64,000 nucleotides of DNA from Plumapathes pennacea (taxonomy: Eukaryota > Cnidaria > Anthozoa > Antipatharia > Myriopathidae): contig OZ038473.1 in NCBI GenBank assembly GCA_964036295.1, positions 5,239,501-5,303,500 of the forward strand, given 5' to 3'. The translations under genes were made by a program, and so were the position numbers. Shown here one piece after another: positions 10,981-21,638 of the stretch. Under the pieces are notes generated by a model that searched no databases, was not told the origin of the DNA, and saw only the letters and a program-made list of their open reading frames with translations. The stretch's first letter is position 1. Each line of letters opens with the position of its first letter.

Positions 10981-11242
10981 CAATCAAATGCAAAAGTAGT
11001 TGAGACACTGTGCATATTTTGAGCAATTTATCGGCTTTTAAGTTTTGTTTATTTCTGCGCCCCCTCCCCCCGTCTCAATGTTGTTCGGGCCTGAAATCTC
11101 ACTGTACGATATTGGATACTCAACATTGAAACGGGGGAGGGGGGGAAAGATGATGTCAAACGCAATCCAGATAAGAGAGACGGAACAGAAGCGAAAATTG
11201 GGTCTTTTTTTGCGAGTGTCTCAACCATTTTGCATTTGATTG
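10981..11242. mobile_element. Foldback MITE, array copy 5 (right border)
   Basis: Last copy. It is followed by TAGCTAGC, not TCTGAAG, and so marks the right border of the array. With the TA before copy 1 this gives matching TA dinucleotides around the whole array. Confidence 0.85.
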
Positions 11243-11739
11243 TAGCTAGCTTAAGTCCAATTTTTAATTCCTAATTTATAGATTTTATCAACACGGCCAC
11301 ATCAGTTCTAATGCTGCAGTCGCCTAACACCGTATATAAATAAATGACATTATATGTGAATTGAAAAGGGAAACCAAGCAATATTGGTTTCAAAAGGTAC
11401 TTCAAATCACGAGCGGACAAACGGGCACAGACATCGGGAACCACTTAGAAAATTAGCGACTTTCCCAAGCCAGTCGGCAGCACCGTGAGCACATCTTTCC
11501 TCAGGATGTACTGCACAATTGTCTTTCGTTGTTCTGGCTTCAAACTTGTGATTTCGGGAAACTTAGAACGAATTGTTTCGGCAATTGGTAAAGACACTTC
11601 GAGAAACAATACTTTCCATGTTGGATTTCACGCTTTGACCTTGAACCGGTTTGACAAGTTTCAGACTATCCAATCAGAAAGATTTTGACTCGGAAACCTC
11701 ATGACGGCTTTTGATTGAGTCAGCACGTTCAAAGAACGT
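11243..11739. other. Non-coding stretch
   Basis: No supported gene. A CACGAGCGGACAA word near 11410 recurs in inverse orientation near 14672 and might belong to the ends of the decayed Harbinger between them, but no convincing terminal inverted repeat was found. Confidence 0.35.
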
Positions 11740-11880
11740 ACCGCGTGCGCCCAGAGGTTCTCTCACCTCGGCTCCGCCTAGCCCCCAGTTCCCATCCGTC
11801 CATGGGTTCGTCCCCAGCACTACGCGGCCACCCTGCTCAGAGCTTCCGAGAGCGAGAAACCTCTGGCACCCAGGTTAGGA
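11740..11880 (-). repeat. Interspersed repeat, copy 2
   Basis: Inverse, diverged copy of the repeat at 3410-3527. It has an extra GGGGACGAACCCATGG-type segment in the middle. Confidence 0.6.
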
Positions 11881-11994
11881 GCCAGTACAACAGCGTTCAG
11901 AGTGTTTTACGACTCGTACGAGAGAGCTAATGCACAAGATGTTACAGATGAATCGCAAGCATCTACTGGAAAGGGAAAATCCACCTACGAAAAA

Positions 11995-12661
11995 ATGGGC
12001 GAAAACAGAAAAAGGTTGCTAATAGAACTCTGGGTCAAACATGCTGACATGTTGGAGAGCAAGGAGTCTAGGAAGACATGGTGTTTGATCGTCGAATGCA
12101 ACAAGACGGTTAAAAAGTGTATGCGGAAAAATAAATACATTGTAAACAAATATAAAGAGGCCAAAGGATGGAATGGTAAGCAAACCAGAGGCAATGTCAA
12201 GAAATCCATTTATTATGATAAGATCGATTCAGTCGTTCAGGTGTCTTCATTAATTTGGTATCGTAAGCGATTAGTGCCAAGCTTTTATCAGAATTTTAGA
12301 TTTTGAGAATTTGAGACTTATTTTATTTGTATTAGACTTTCTTTATAGAATTTATTGTAGCCTTTCGTTAAGAGAGTAGATTTAAAATGGGAGTTGAGTT
12401 TTCCCCTACTACTATCCCTCCTTTCAATAAGTTATATCATTTATATTAAGTTTTTTATTTGTTACTTTGTATTTGATTGGAGAATTGATATTAAACATTA
12501 AACAATAAACATCAGTCCATGGATATAGGGATGTTGTTACGCTGAAGCATGTTGTTAATTCAGGACCTTCGACGACTTCATCTGAATACAGTCCAGCAAC
12601 ACTAAGCACAAGTAGCGACACTGGCGACTGCGAAGAAAGAACTCTATGTCTTGATGTCTGA
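11995..12661 (+). pseudogene. Myb/SANT-like DNA-binding protein of Harbinger 1
   Basis: PIF/Harbinger elements carry, beside the transposase, a Myb/SANT-like protein that binds the ends and helps bring the transposase into the nucleus. From ATG 11995 the frame reads RLLIELWVKHADML, then KTW, then NKYKEAKGWNGKQTRG and YYDKIDSV, the usual order of the domain in invertebrate Harbingers. The frame ends at 12304-12306. A second segment at 12529-12661, after an AG at 12527-12528, reads DVVTLKHVV followed by a Ser/Thr/Asp-rich acidic tail and TGA, matching the usual C-terminus. No clean donor joins the two, so the gene is probably broken. It converges with the transposase remnant on the minus strand. 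Confidence 0.7.
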
Positions 12662-13029
12662 ATTAATGGGGAAAATGTCCGATGCATCCAAGACCGGGAA
12701 TTTGTTTCTGTTGCAATGGCTACGCTGAGGCTGTCAAATAAATATTCTATACACAAGGTAGAGCAAAAACATTGAACTCTATATTTCTCTGTTGAGTTTT
12801 AATGCTCTATTATTTCAATCATATTTTCTGACTACTGATTAAGCAAAATTGTCCATGCTCTGTATTTTATTACAAGATGATTAGTGCAATTAGTTTTGTA
12901 ATAACAACTCATATCTGTAACATGTTCCAATTTTCATAATAATAGTACATTAATATAAGTTCATAGCGTACTATTAAAAAAACCTATGGGTCTGACGGAC
13001 TTAATTTGTAAGTTCTAGCTCGGTACTGA
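12662..13029. other. A/T-rich spacer between convergent Harbinger genes
   Basis: No coding signal seen. It contains AATAAA near 12738, which could serve as a polyadenylation signal for the Myb-like gene. Confidence 0.4.
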
Positions 13030-14132
13030 TCACAAATTCGAAAGATATTGTTTTAAGAAATCTCTGATGTCTTCTCCATCTCCAGTCAAATCGTTACAAT
13101 CATCTTGTCCATGATCGTCTACATCGTTAGCGCCGTTATCTCTAACTTTAGGCAGAAGTTATGAAGCACTGCACACGCACCAGATGCACATTTGATTGAG
13201 AATCTGAGACCAGATACGCCATCAACATGTGAGGCTTCCAAAGCGCATTCGATTACAACACGGGCATTTGATAATTGATTATTAAATCTCACTTCATCCG
13301 CTACCCTTGTAGCCTCTGGAAAGGGTTTCTGCGGCCAAGGGGCAATAAAATAAGCACTGTCGCCCACTAGATACGGGCAATGTCAGAGTTACCGATTCGG
13401 ATGATAGGGTGCTGCCCTGACAAATATATTGGAATTTCTCAGAACTCGGGCATCATGCATACACCCAGGATATACTGCTGCAAAGTCTAGGAAAAGTTCC
13501 ACACCATCAGCTATGGCCTGAATAGCAAAGTCATGTTGTTGGTACCTGCTGAAGTAATCAACGGTACTGTCCTTAGGAGCTTTTGTGTGTATGTGAACCT
13601 TCCATCAATAGCGCCAACGACATTGAGAAGATCTGATTTCCTCGCAAATGTGTCGATAACGGCTTGAATTTCAGCAGGCGTTACTGGACACTATGTATTT
13701 ATCTTTAGGTCCAATAAAGCTTCTACGACGTCTTGCACGCACTCAAGAACTGTGGATCTCCCAATATTTAACACAAGTTCAATGCTTTCATATGAATTGC
13801 CATGTGCAAGCCGGTACAGACCACGTGTCAAAAACTTTTCCGGTGAAATACAATTCCGCAGGATTGTATTTTGTCTCATAAGTCAAGGTTGTAGAACACG
13901 CAGCAATGCATCAAAACTATCCCTGTGCATAATAGCTTTCGGAAAAATCCGCCAGGGATAGTACGGTCGTAGTAGTGGGTTTCAAACCACGACTCTCGCG
14001 GACGAGGCAATGTCCAAACATGGGAGCAAGTCGCCGCCGCCTCGCTCGTCGACGCAGTCTTCGTCGAAGAATTACCGCCATAACAACTTGGTTATCAAGT
14101 AGTATGCCGTGTCGTTTACAAAAGTGACGCAC
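13030..14132 (-). pseudogene. PIF/Harbinger transposase, decayed (Harbinger 1)
   Basis: DDE-type (DDE_Tnp_4, HARBI1-like) transposase remnant. In order on the minus strand: an N-terminal part near 14132-13919 (ADFSESYYAQG); a helical domain at 13879-13691 (RGLYRLAHGNSYESIELVL, then STVLECVQDVVEAL); VVGAIDG holding the first aspartate; then, in another frame, TKAPKDS, YFSRYQQHDF and YPGCMHDARVLRNS; then GDSAYFIAPWPQKPFP with the second aspartate; then FNNQLSNARVVIECA with the glutamate; and LHNFCLK. The frame changes at least three times and stops occur near 13880, 13690 and 13386, so no full-length product can be made. The C-terminal DLTGDGEDIRDFL tail ends at TGA 13032-13030. Length and order match the family (about 350-400 residues). 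Confidence 0.85.
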
Positions 14133-15498
14133 ATGATGTGATGCAGATTATTGCTGCTATGTACTCTTTTTAGGGATGATTTATCTGCTGGAAGTCAGAA
14201 ATTTGAACCATGAGCAGTAGTAAATCCAGGCAAAGTTTTCGTTTCGCTCATCTAATTTGAAAAATTGCATGCTGTCGAGTTTAAAGTGCAAGTAAGTTTG
14301 GCGATTATTAGCTGGATTGTGTCTACTTTTGCTGCTTGAAGTTCAAAGACCAAGAAACAACCAAGGTTACTTTGTTGCTTCTTGAATTCAAGCGACAGCA
14401 GGTAGATAGCATCTGAAGCGATGAATAAGTCGGCGTTCTTTAGATGTTTCGATGCCATGAACTATTGTTAGGAAAATCAGTCAAAGGACGGTTCCTTTGT
14501 GTTATATATTTTCTTGGATAAACAAACTTCGATTAAAGTTACTTCCAGAGTAAAGCCGAGAAGCATTTCCTGTAGATAACTGTCTTAAAAAAAAAACAAA
14601 CAAAAACAAACAAACAAAAAACGCCTGTTTGAAATTTCACGGATAATTAATAGGAGTTCCATAATGGTAAGTGAAATGCTGCTTGTCCGCTCGTGCTAGA
14701 TTTTTGCATTGACAGCACCGAGTTGCTGTATTTTCAATACTTTGTCCAATAACATTTTGCTCTAGCGGCTTCGGCCACCCACTATATGTGCTGAGCATCA
14801 ATGTAACGTTGGTTGCGCATGTGCACGTCTGCTTTTAATTGGCTATCAGTTGTCACATGGCGTGAATATCCCGACCAACAGAGGTAGCCAGTCAGTTTCG
14901 CCAAGTCGTTTCGGTCCCCAAATCAAAGTCAATTTGCGCCCAACCAGGAGCGATTGGCCCTCCAGTTGATTCCCTGAAATAGTGTCTTAGTTAATACTTC
15001 AGTAAAATGTCTGTTCGCCCTGTCGTCGAGAAAACGTGCTTCGGAACAAACGTTTCGGCCGATCATCTCAAATGTGGAACCCGAAGAAGTGAGAAAATGC
15101 TTTGTATGACTTGCTGAACGGGCAAACGCTTTTTATGACTTGCTTTGTTTAATTATGAACGCAAGCACACGGTTCGTCGAGACACCCAGCAATCAGGGTC
15201 ACAGAGCGATCACTAGTGTTGCTGTCCCCCTTTTTTGGCAGCAATTATCAATAATGTTTCATGGTTTTTGCACAAGTCATGTTTAACGAGGAAAATGGCT
15301 TATTTTATCGTTTTGATATTTTGGGTTCGTTACAGGCCGGTTTTAATAAAATGTTTTGCTAAAGTTGAATGTGCGAGGAATCAATAAACAGCTCTTGGAA
15401 AGTTTAAATTAATATACCTTCCCTTTTAATTTTGTTTTAGTGTCCCTATCATGACATTTGAACTTTGGATACTTACATATGTTCTCATTGCCCAACAG
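14133..15498. other. Non-coding stretch upstream of LRR exon A
   Basis: No supported exon. An A-rich AAACAAAC simple repeat lies at about 14588-14622. The last 60 bases are pyrimidine rich and end in CCCAACAG, the 3' splice site of exon A. Confidence 0.4.
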
Positions 15499-15570
15499 TA
15501 AACTCGAAGATATTGGAATTGAAGCATTAAAACCAGGCATCTTCCAAAACATGTGTGGCCTAAAAGTGTT
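15499..15570 (+). CDS. LRR exon A (72 bp)
   Basis: A 72-bp exon with acceptor TTGCCCAACAG and donor GTGAGT. It starts with the last base of a split codon and ends with the first two of the next, so introns are phase 2 on both sides. It encodes one 24-residue leucine-rich repeat: KLEDIGIEALKPGIFQN then MCGLKVL, fitting xLxxIxxxxFxxLxxL. One-repeat-per-exon phase-2 architecture is typical of the ectodomains of glycoprotein-hormone, LGR and relaxin-type receptors and some other extracellular LRR proteins. Which of these it is cannot be told without the rest of the gene. Its TT end joins exon B's first G to make leucine. Confidence 0.8.
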
Positions 15571-15621
15571 GTGAGTACTTTTTCCATCGGATCCTTATGC
15601 ACTAATGCCACAACAGCCATG

Positions 15622-15761
15622 TATAGAGGGTTTGCACGGCGGATATGTTGGATGACAGGAAAAATAGAATTCAATTCCTCTGGAAAGGAAATGCTATTGT
15701 TATGGAAAAATATTTCATTGTTCCTGCCATCCAACATCATCGCCGTGCAAATCCTCTATTG
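15622..15761. repeat. Foldback MITE inside LRR intron A-B
   Basis: Arms TATAGAGGGTTTGCACGGCG / GTTGGATGACAGGA and the inverse TTCCTGCCATCCAAC / CGCCGTGCAAATCCTCTA, about 45 bp each, around an A/T-rich centre. This palindrome creates open frames on both strands that are not genes. Confidence 0.75.
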
Positions 15762-16000
15762 CTTTTTCTTATTTTATTTTTCATGCCTTGTTTACAATAT
15801 TAGTAAACTTTCCCTCCTCTTATGTGGGCAAGACAAACATTTAATTTTGCTGCAGCTTGCCGAGGCTACCGGTGATATGCAGGTGAATACCGTTTCTATG
15901 CTGTCCAAGATATAACAATCCAGTCCTTAAATTTAAAACCAAAGTATTTCCGTCCACAAATTGTATATATGTACCTGTTTCTCAACACATAACTCACCAG

Positions 16001-16072
16001 GAATCTCCGGAAAAACAAGATCACCATGCTACCGAGTGACGAATTTAAAGGCCTCGAGCATCTGGAGAAGCT
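16001..16072 (+). CDS. LRR exon B (72 bp)
   Basis: Acceptor CTCACCAG and donor GTGAGT; 72 bp, phase 2 on both sides. Encodes NLRKNKITMLPSDEFKGL then EHLEKL, a canonical 24-residue leucine-rich repeat in frame with exon A across a 430-bp intron. The following intron sequence (for example TTTTGCAGTACAAAC, then a GGCATGA-containing stretch) is clearly related to the intron after exon D at 48422, so A-B and C-D are duplicated exon pairs. Confidence 0.85.
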
Positions 16073-17164
16073 GTGAGTGGAAGCGTTTTACACGTACAAT
16101 TTTTGCAGTACAAACGAAATGGCAAAGTGGCATGATATAACATCTTGTATTGGCGACTAGTAAACCGCACTTGATTATGTAACTAGTACTATGCATTTAT
16201 GCATGGCTTAGCGTGGAATAGAATTAAGTCAAAATATATTTGGATGCTAGCCAGAATAAATGGTGCATTTTCGGTCCGATAAGAACCCGACTCGATTATT
16301 TAAACTGTGCCTAATCACCTAATCACTCAAGCGCAACGTGCAAACTAATTATAAAATTGTAATGAACACAAATATTGACAACATCTTTTCCTAGAAAGTT
16401 TATTTATTATTGAAATCTTCCTACCAAGATGTCGTCCTATTCACAGAGAAACAAAATATACAAAGGATACTACGTCGCCCCGTGGAGATACGAATTTTAT
16501 CTTTGAGTGTTAATAATATCTCCCAAAAGAGCGCAGCGAACGAGTGAGAGATGCAATCACAACACGAGAAGATAGCATTTGTACCTCCAAGCGGCCATGT
16601 AATGTTCTGCTAATCGATGTCGATGAAATAACAAGAAAAAAGGCATAGTTATCTCACAGTTTTTATTTCCTTTCAGAACATCCAAATATTGTTTTTATGC
16701 TGGGCCTGAGGGCTAAAATATTTTGGAGTTTGATTGACGTGCAAACAAAAAAACTGTAATTTGATTGGGTAATGTTCACGTGCAAGCGGTGTGGAAACTT
16801 TTCTTTTTTGGCTGAGTTCCAAGTATGCAATGTGAGATTTGTGTTGACATGTGCAATTAATATTCACTTTCGCATTCTTCTTCCAGTTGTGTACAGTTTT
16901 TATTGTTGGTAAAAACTAAGCTAAGCAAAGCAAACATAATCAAACGATACTAGCATTTTGACAAGCTGAAGTCGCTTCCGTTTGTCAAGGGTTCCTCAAC
17001 TTTAACATACGCTTGTCAGACAACGGGGAATGCACCAAAACCGCGGTGATAATAGCTCTAAAATGCAACAGACCGACATAGAAGAAGAAAAACAGGTGAA
17101 AAATAAAGCGCAGGCTGGATTGATTGTGGCCTGTGATTAGAAATAAGTATTTGAAGTCAAGATG
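16073..17164. other. Intronic sequence after LRR exon B
   Basis: The first 150 bases resemble the intron after exon D. No exon is supported in the rest. A segment at about 17106-17164 (GGCTGGATTGATTGTGGCC, then AGAAATAAG) belongs to the same repeat family as 61300-61390 and the inverse of 40860-40940, and is the left half of the target of the foldback element that follows. Confidence 0.5.
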
Positions 17165-20100
17165 TTAAGAGCGAATTCTCCTAAACACCGAGTGAAATGA
17201 GAAAAATGTGGCACATCAGTCGAAAATCGGGGTTCTTCATATTTTGTCCAGAGATAGCCTATGGTGTGCCAATTACTCTCGTATATTTATTTTGTTCAAA
17301 CATTTTTGGAATTTCAAGAAAAAACTTAAAACCACTACGCCTCAAAATGACTAAAATGAAAGGAATTAATAGGACCACAAAAGCCTTCGCACGCGACCGC
17401 GCAACAGAGTTCTGTTCTTAAATGTTTTCAACTATTGATTAAGAAGACATCCACGAGCAATTTGAGCCTATAAATAGAATTATAGGTCAAATATTGAATA
17501 TCTGGTGTCGGGGCAAAGACAGCCCAAATTTCAATGCTCGCAAATCTCAGTTCAGAGCACTTTTTCAAAAAATCATTTCTATGTCCGGTATTACTCAGAT
17601 TTGCACAAATATTCGGTTGTTATATCTAGAAGTGTTGTTTTTATTAAGAATATAAAAATTAGTTTGGTACTTTTCATTACTCGAAAGAACTAACGCGGCT
17701 AATTTTGCCAAAATCACAACGTCGACTTGTAAACAACGCGCAACGATCAATTCACACTTTCGAATAAACTCGAACAAAAACTTCGCCCTCTACCTCAAAC
17801 TTGGCACAAAACTCTGTAGGAGACCTTATAATAAGTTTAGCTTTCGAAACCACCGGTTAACGATTGATTTATGTGGTTTTTTCCTATCAAAATGCCTCTT
17901 CGACTCAGAGGTCGACAAGCGCTAACTGATCGCTTCACTTTCTTTGCCAATTTACGCCTCATTTCGCTTTATTCTGCTACAATATAGCACAAATATGTTT
18001 CCAAGGATGTCCCTGCCGCTTTAAGAGCTCTTTCTTGTAAAAAATAAAATAGTCATGCAGTCAAAACATACGCGCCGACGTCGCCGTGGTTCGTTATTGG
18101 TGTCACGCAATCTTGAAACTCAGCGAGATATGTTTATTCTATTTAGTTATACTGACCCAAAAATATATTAACTTTGTTTTGCCATTATCGCTAACAGGAA
18201 TGAAAATGCGACATAAAACTTTATTATTTAGGTATCAAAGTGGCCAAATAATGAACCAGGACAACAGGAACCATAAACTAGAGTGGTTATGGCCTGAGTA
18301 ATCAAAACAGCACGAAGGCAAAAGTAACTCTTCTGACTTGACATTGTACCGTACACGTTATTAGAAGCTGCAAGACAACTTTATAGAAAATATCCCCAAA
18401 ACGTTTCCCCCCCTCCCCCCATACATCGCCAGAAATTTCAGACATCCGGTTGCGCCATCTCGGAAGAGGCATCAGGTTTCACGCTGACAGCCGCTCAAGA
18501 AATAACAAAGAAATGTATGGGATCTGATAATAAATTGTGCTTTTCGCTTAACTGAAGCACGTTCGTAAAAATGTCTGTACAGCATTCGGAAGAGGAAAGC
18601 TTCCTAAACACAACAGTACAAAAAATATTTATCTCCGGTAAAATTCGATGTGTACTTTTTTGAATTTAAAATTTCGGCCGACGTAAGAAGGGATTGATAG
18701 CAGAATACGCTCAAAACCGGCTACTGTCACTTTTTAAGCTGCATTTAATACAAGAACCTTGGGTAAAACGCAAAATGTCTACCCCGTACCTGATTGTCGA
18801 AGGATTGAACATCTCCTGTGAAGCCTCAGTCAGTCCAGTGGAGCAAATTCGATGTGTACTTTTTGTGTTTGAATTTGCAGTTCACAGCCAGCCATGGCGA
18901 ATACCTCCCGTGAAATACGCTGACTTCGGATGTTGATATTTTGGGCTGGGAAGCTCCAAATCGCATGAAAATTGTACCAAACGAAAGCTAATTTCAACTA
19001 GGTCGTTCAGCGGCACGTCTCCTAAACGTAGCAGTCTCTTTTTGAACCGGAGAAACCCATCCCTCCCCCACCCCACTGAGGCAAAGTACGTAACAATGTT
19101 GAATGTGTGAATGGCGCATGCTCATACCGCACGCCGCTGGGAAAGACCGGAAGCAATCGTGGACGCAAAATGTCCGGAATTTCTGGCGATGCCCAGAAAC
19201 GGATTATTATATATTTTGGTCTCCCCCCCTCTCTCTCTCTCTCTCTGGCAATTTCAATTTCCTCCAATACATTATTTATACTTTACAACTTTGAGACTCC
19301 ACTCCGTCCCATACAATTGTGTCATAAACTGGCTTGGGGAGAAAAGTGCCCTTCCATTAAATCAAAAATCAAAAATCAAAAATCAAAAATCAAAAATTCC
19401 AAAAGCGGCAACTTTTAAGTTAAAAGTCCTGTCCTGTATATATGGCCCGGGGACGCTAGCCTGGGCGCGCCAACTATTCGCACATTTTTTTATTATAAAT
19501 CGAAGCGAGCGTGTACAAAGTGATATAAGTTACAGTAGTCTACTTGAAATAGTTTTAGTATGTACCGTAATGCACTGCAGATAATCTTAAAGTTATATTT
19601 TCCGTTGTTCTTTTTTTTTAATTGTACCAAAGAGAAGATATGAAGCCAGATTTGGAAACGAATTTCCTATCAGAGCAGATAACAAATTATAAAAAAAGAC
19701 TTGACGCACGTACTGAACCAGCCGGCGAAGGATTGCCCTAGAGAGCGCTTTGTTGATCCCGCGATCAGCCTTGCGCGATTTCCCTTTCTCACCATGTCTG
19801 CATAGGCCCGCTGGAACTCGGCAACGCTGCGATCTTTTGCGCCAACCAATTCGCAAAGAATAGCGGTGTGAAGCGCAAATCGTCAATTTTGATATATCAG
19901 ACGGCGGAGTAAATATTGACGCCCGTGCTAATATCAATTCAACTTCGGTCTCAACATCGCTTATCCCATCGCCTTTTTGTGCCCCGAAATATCCTTATTA
20001 CAGGAAAAAAGAACTTATCTCCATTACAGACTCGCCTCCGCTTCTCAATTTGCCAAATCTGTTTTGAAAAACTAAAACCTTTATGTCATTGTTGCTATCT

Positions 20101-21537
20101 TTTCCTAACATCTAACGGCAGCTGCTCCTACAACCAATATAGGTATTCATTTTGGTGTGTTGGGAAAAAGTAAAACGGAAGTTGCCCCGCCCGACCCCGC
20201 CTTTACGAGTCCTTTCATTTTCTTTTTTTCCCCTCGGCACTGAGTAACAAAACAAGACGGCCACTGAATAGAAAGAAAAATACGGTAAATAAACTAAAAT
20301 ATTAATCTCTGTTATTGATGTAAATTTGAGAAGAGGTCTTATTAGAGCCGAGAAAAAAAAATTCACACACACACAACAACAACAACATGAGGGTGTCTGA
20401 ATGGGTGAATAAATGCAATATTTTTATAAGTCATGCGCTTCACTAACAGATAAAACTCTCGAGAGACAGTCACATAAATAAAGATTTCTTGCCAGTTAGG
20501 CCAGTAATAAAATGTAGATATTACTTCTTTGTCAGTTTCTCATTAGATCTGTGTGCAGTTCATTAAGCCGGATCCGGTAAAATAATTCGTTTTGGTAAAT
20601 AAATTAAAGTCATCTCAGTTTAAAATCCAGGAGCCACTAAAAGCTACTGATCTTATCATGTTTTATTTGTGTATAAATAGTATAAATATATATATACAGG
20701 GACATCCTTGGAAACATATTTGGGCTATATTGTAGCAGAATAAAGCGAAATGAGGCGTAAATTGGCAAAGAAAGTGAAGCGATCAGTTAGCGCTTGTCGA
20801 CCTCTGAGTTGAAGAGGCATTTTGATAGAAAAAAAACACATAAATCAATCGTTAACCGGTGGTTTTGAAAGCTAAACTTATTATAAGGTCTCCACAGAGT
20901 TTTGTGCCAAGTTTGAGATAGTAGGCGAAGATTTATTCGAGTTTATTCGAAAGTGTGAATTGATCGTTGCGCGTTGTTTACAAGTCGATGTTGTGATTTT
21001 GGCAAAATTAGCCGCGTTAGTTTTTTCAAGCAATGAAAAGTACCAAACTAATTTTTATATTCTTGATAAAAACAACACTTCTAGATATAACAACCGAATT
21101 TTTGTGCAAATCTGAGTAATACCGGACATAGAAATGATTTTTTGAAAAAGTGCTCTGAACTGAGATTTGCGAGCATTGAAATTTGGGCTGTCTTTGCCCC
21201 GACACCAGATATTCAATATTTGACCTATAATTCTATTTATAGGCTCAAATTGCTCGTGGGTGTCTTCTTAATCAATAGATGAAGACATTTATGTGTAGAG
21301 TTTTGTTGTGCGGTCGCGTGCAAAGGTTTTTGTGCTCCACCAAATCCTTTCATTTTAACCATTTCGATTGGTATGGCGATTTTTCAAAAATTTCACGAAA
21401 TGAAAAAGTTTCCAGACAAACTAAATATACCAGAGTAATTGGCAAACCTTAGGTTATCTATTGAAAAAATAAAAAGAACCCCGAATTTTGACTGATGTGC
21501 CACTCCTCACCCGGTCAGAAAAAAAAGTCGCTCTTAA
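17165..21537. mobile_element. 4.4-kb foldback element bounded by TTAA
   Basis: Long inverted arms of about 850 bp at 17169-18018 and 20694-21533 surround a 2.7-kb core. The arms are nearly identical from TCTATTTATAG through to AGGATGTCCCTG and more diverged toward the outside. Each outer end reads TTAA then GAGCGA, so a TTAA target duplication is likely. TTAA targets are typical of piggyBac and Kolobok superfamilies. No transposase ORF was found in the core, so it is non-autonomous or internally deleted. It lies in a copy of the repeat also found at 40.9 and 61.3 kb. Confidence 0.75.
18019..20693. other. Core of the TTAA foldback element
   Basis: No recognisable coding region. It contains a pyrimidine C-run near 18407-18420, a (CT)n tract at 19229-19246, an (AAAATC)n repeat at about 19360-19397 and a (CA)n/(CAA)n tract near 20364-20388. 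TTCGATGTGTACTTTTTG-like words recur near 18645 and 18848, hinting at a short internal duplication. Confidence 0.5.
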
Positions 21538-21638
21538 AATCAATTGTGTATGAAAATGGGATAAGTCACGCATTACTCTTTTCTTTGCTGGCCGACCTTT
21601 TCACTCTCAAGCTCAAAATGTAGATTCTATCAACCTTT
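21538..21638. repeat. Right half of the split target repeat
   Basis: AATCAATTGTGTATG then GTCACGCATTACTC matches the continuation of the repeat at 61365-61395 and, inverted, 40856-40885. It is the other half of the target split by the TTAA element. Confidence 0.6.

Larger units (their letters stand above)
4441..11242. repeat. Tandem array: four 1635-bp units plus a terminal MITE
   Basis: The unit repeats at an exact 1635-bp spacing. Starts at 4441, 6076, 7711 and 9346 are complete. The fifth, at 10981, contains only the first 262 bp. Every sub-feature recurs at the same offset, and translations of all copies are identical. Each unit is a 262-bp foldback element followed by a 1373-bp cassette. 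The array is bounded at both outer ends by the 262-bp element, and the flanks read ...AACTA before it and TAGCT... after it. This suggests one composite inserted at a TA and later expanded. Identity across copies means very recent expansion, active homogenisation or an assembly artefact. Confidence 0.95.

Noticed and set aside
4441-11242. Reading the 262-bp element as an LTR with cassettes as internal regions
   Set aside because: Ends are CA...TG, not TG...CA; there is no primer-binding site or polypurine tract; the element is itself a foldback, and the outer flank shared is only TA.
15426-15915. Overlapping 104- and 120-codon frames on both strands
   Set aside because: Produced by the palindromic MITE at 15622-15761; the real coding part is the 72-bp LRR exon.
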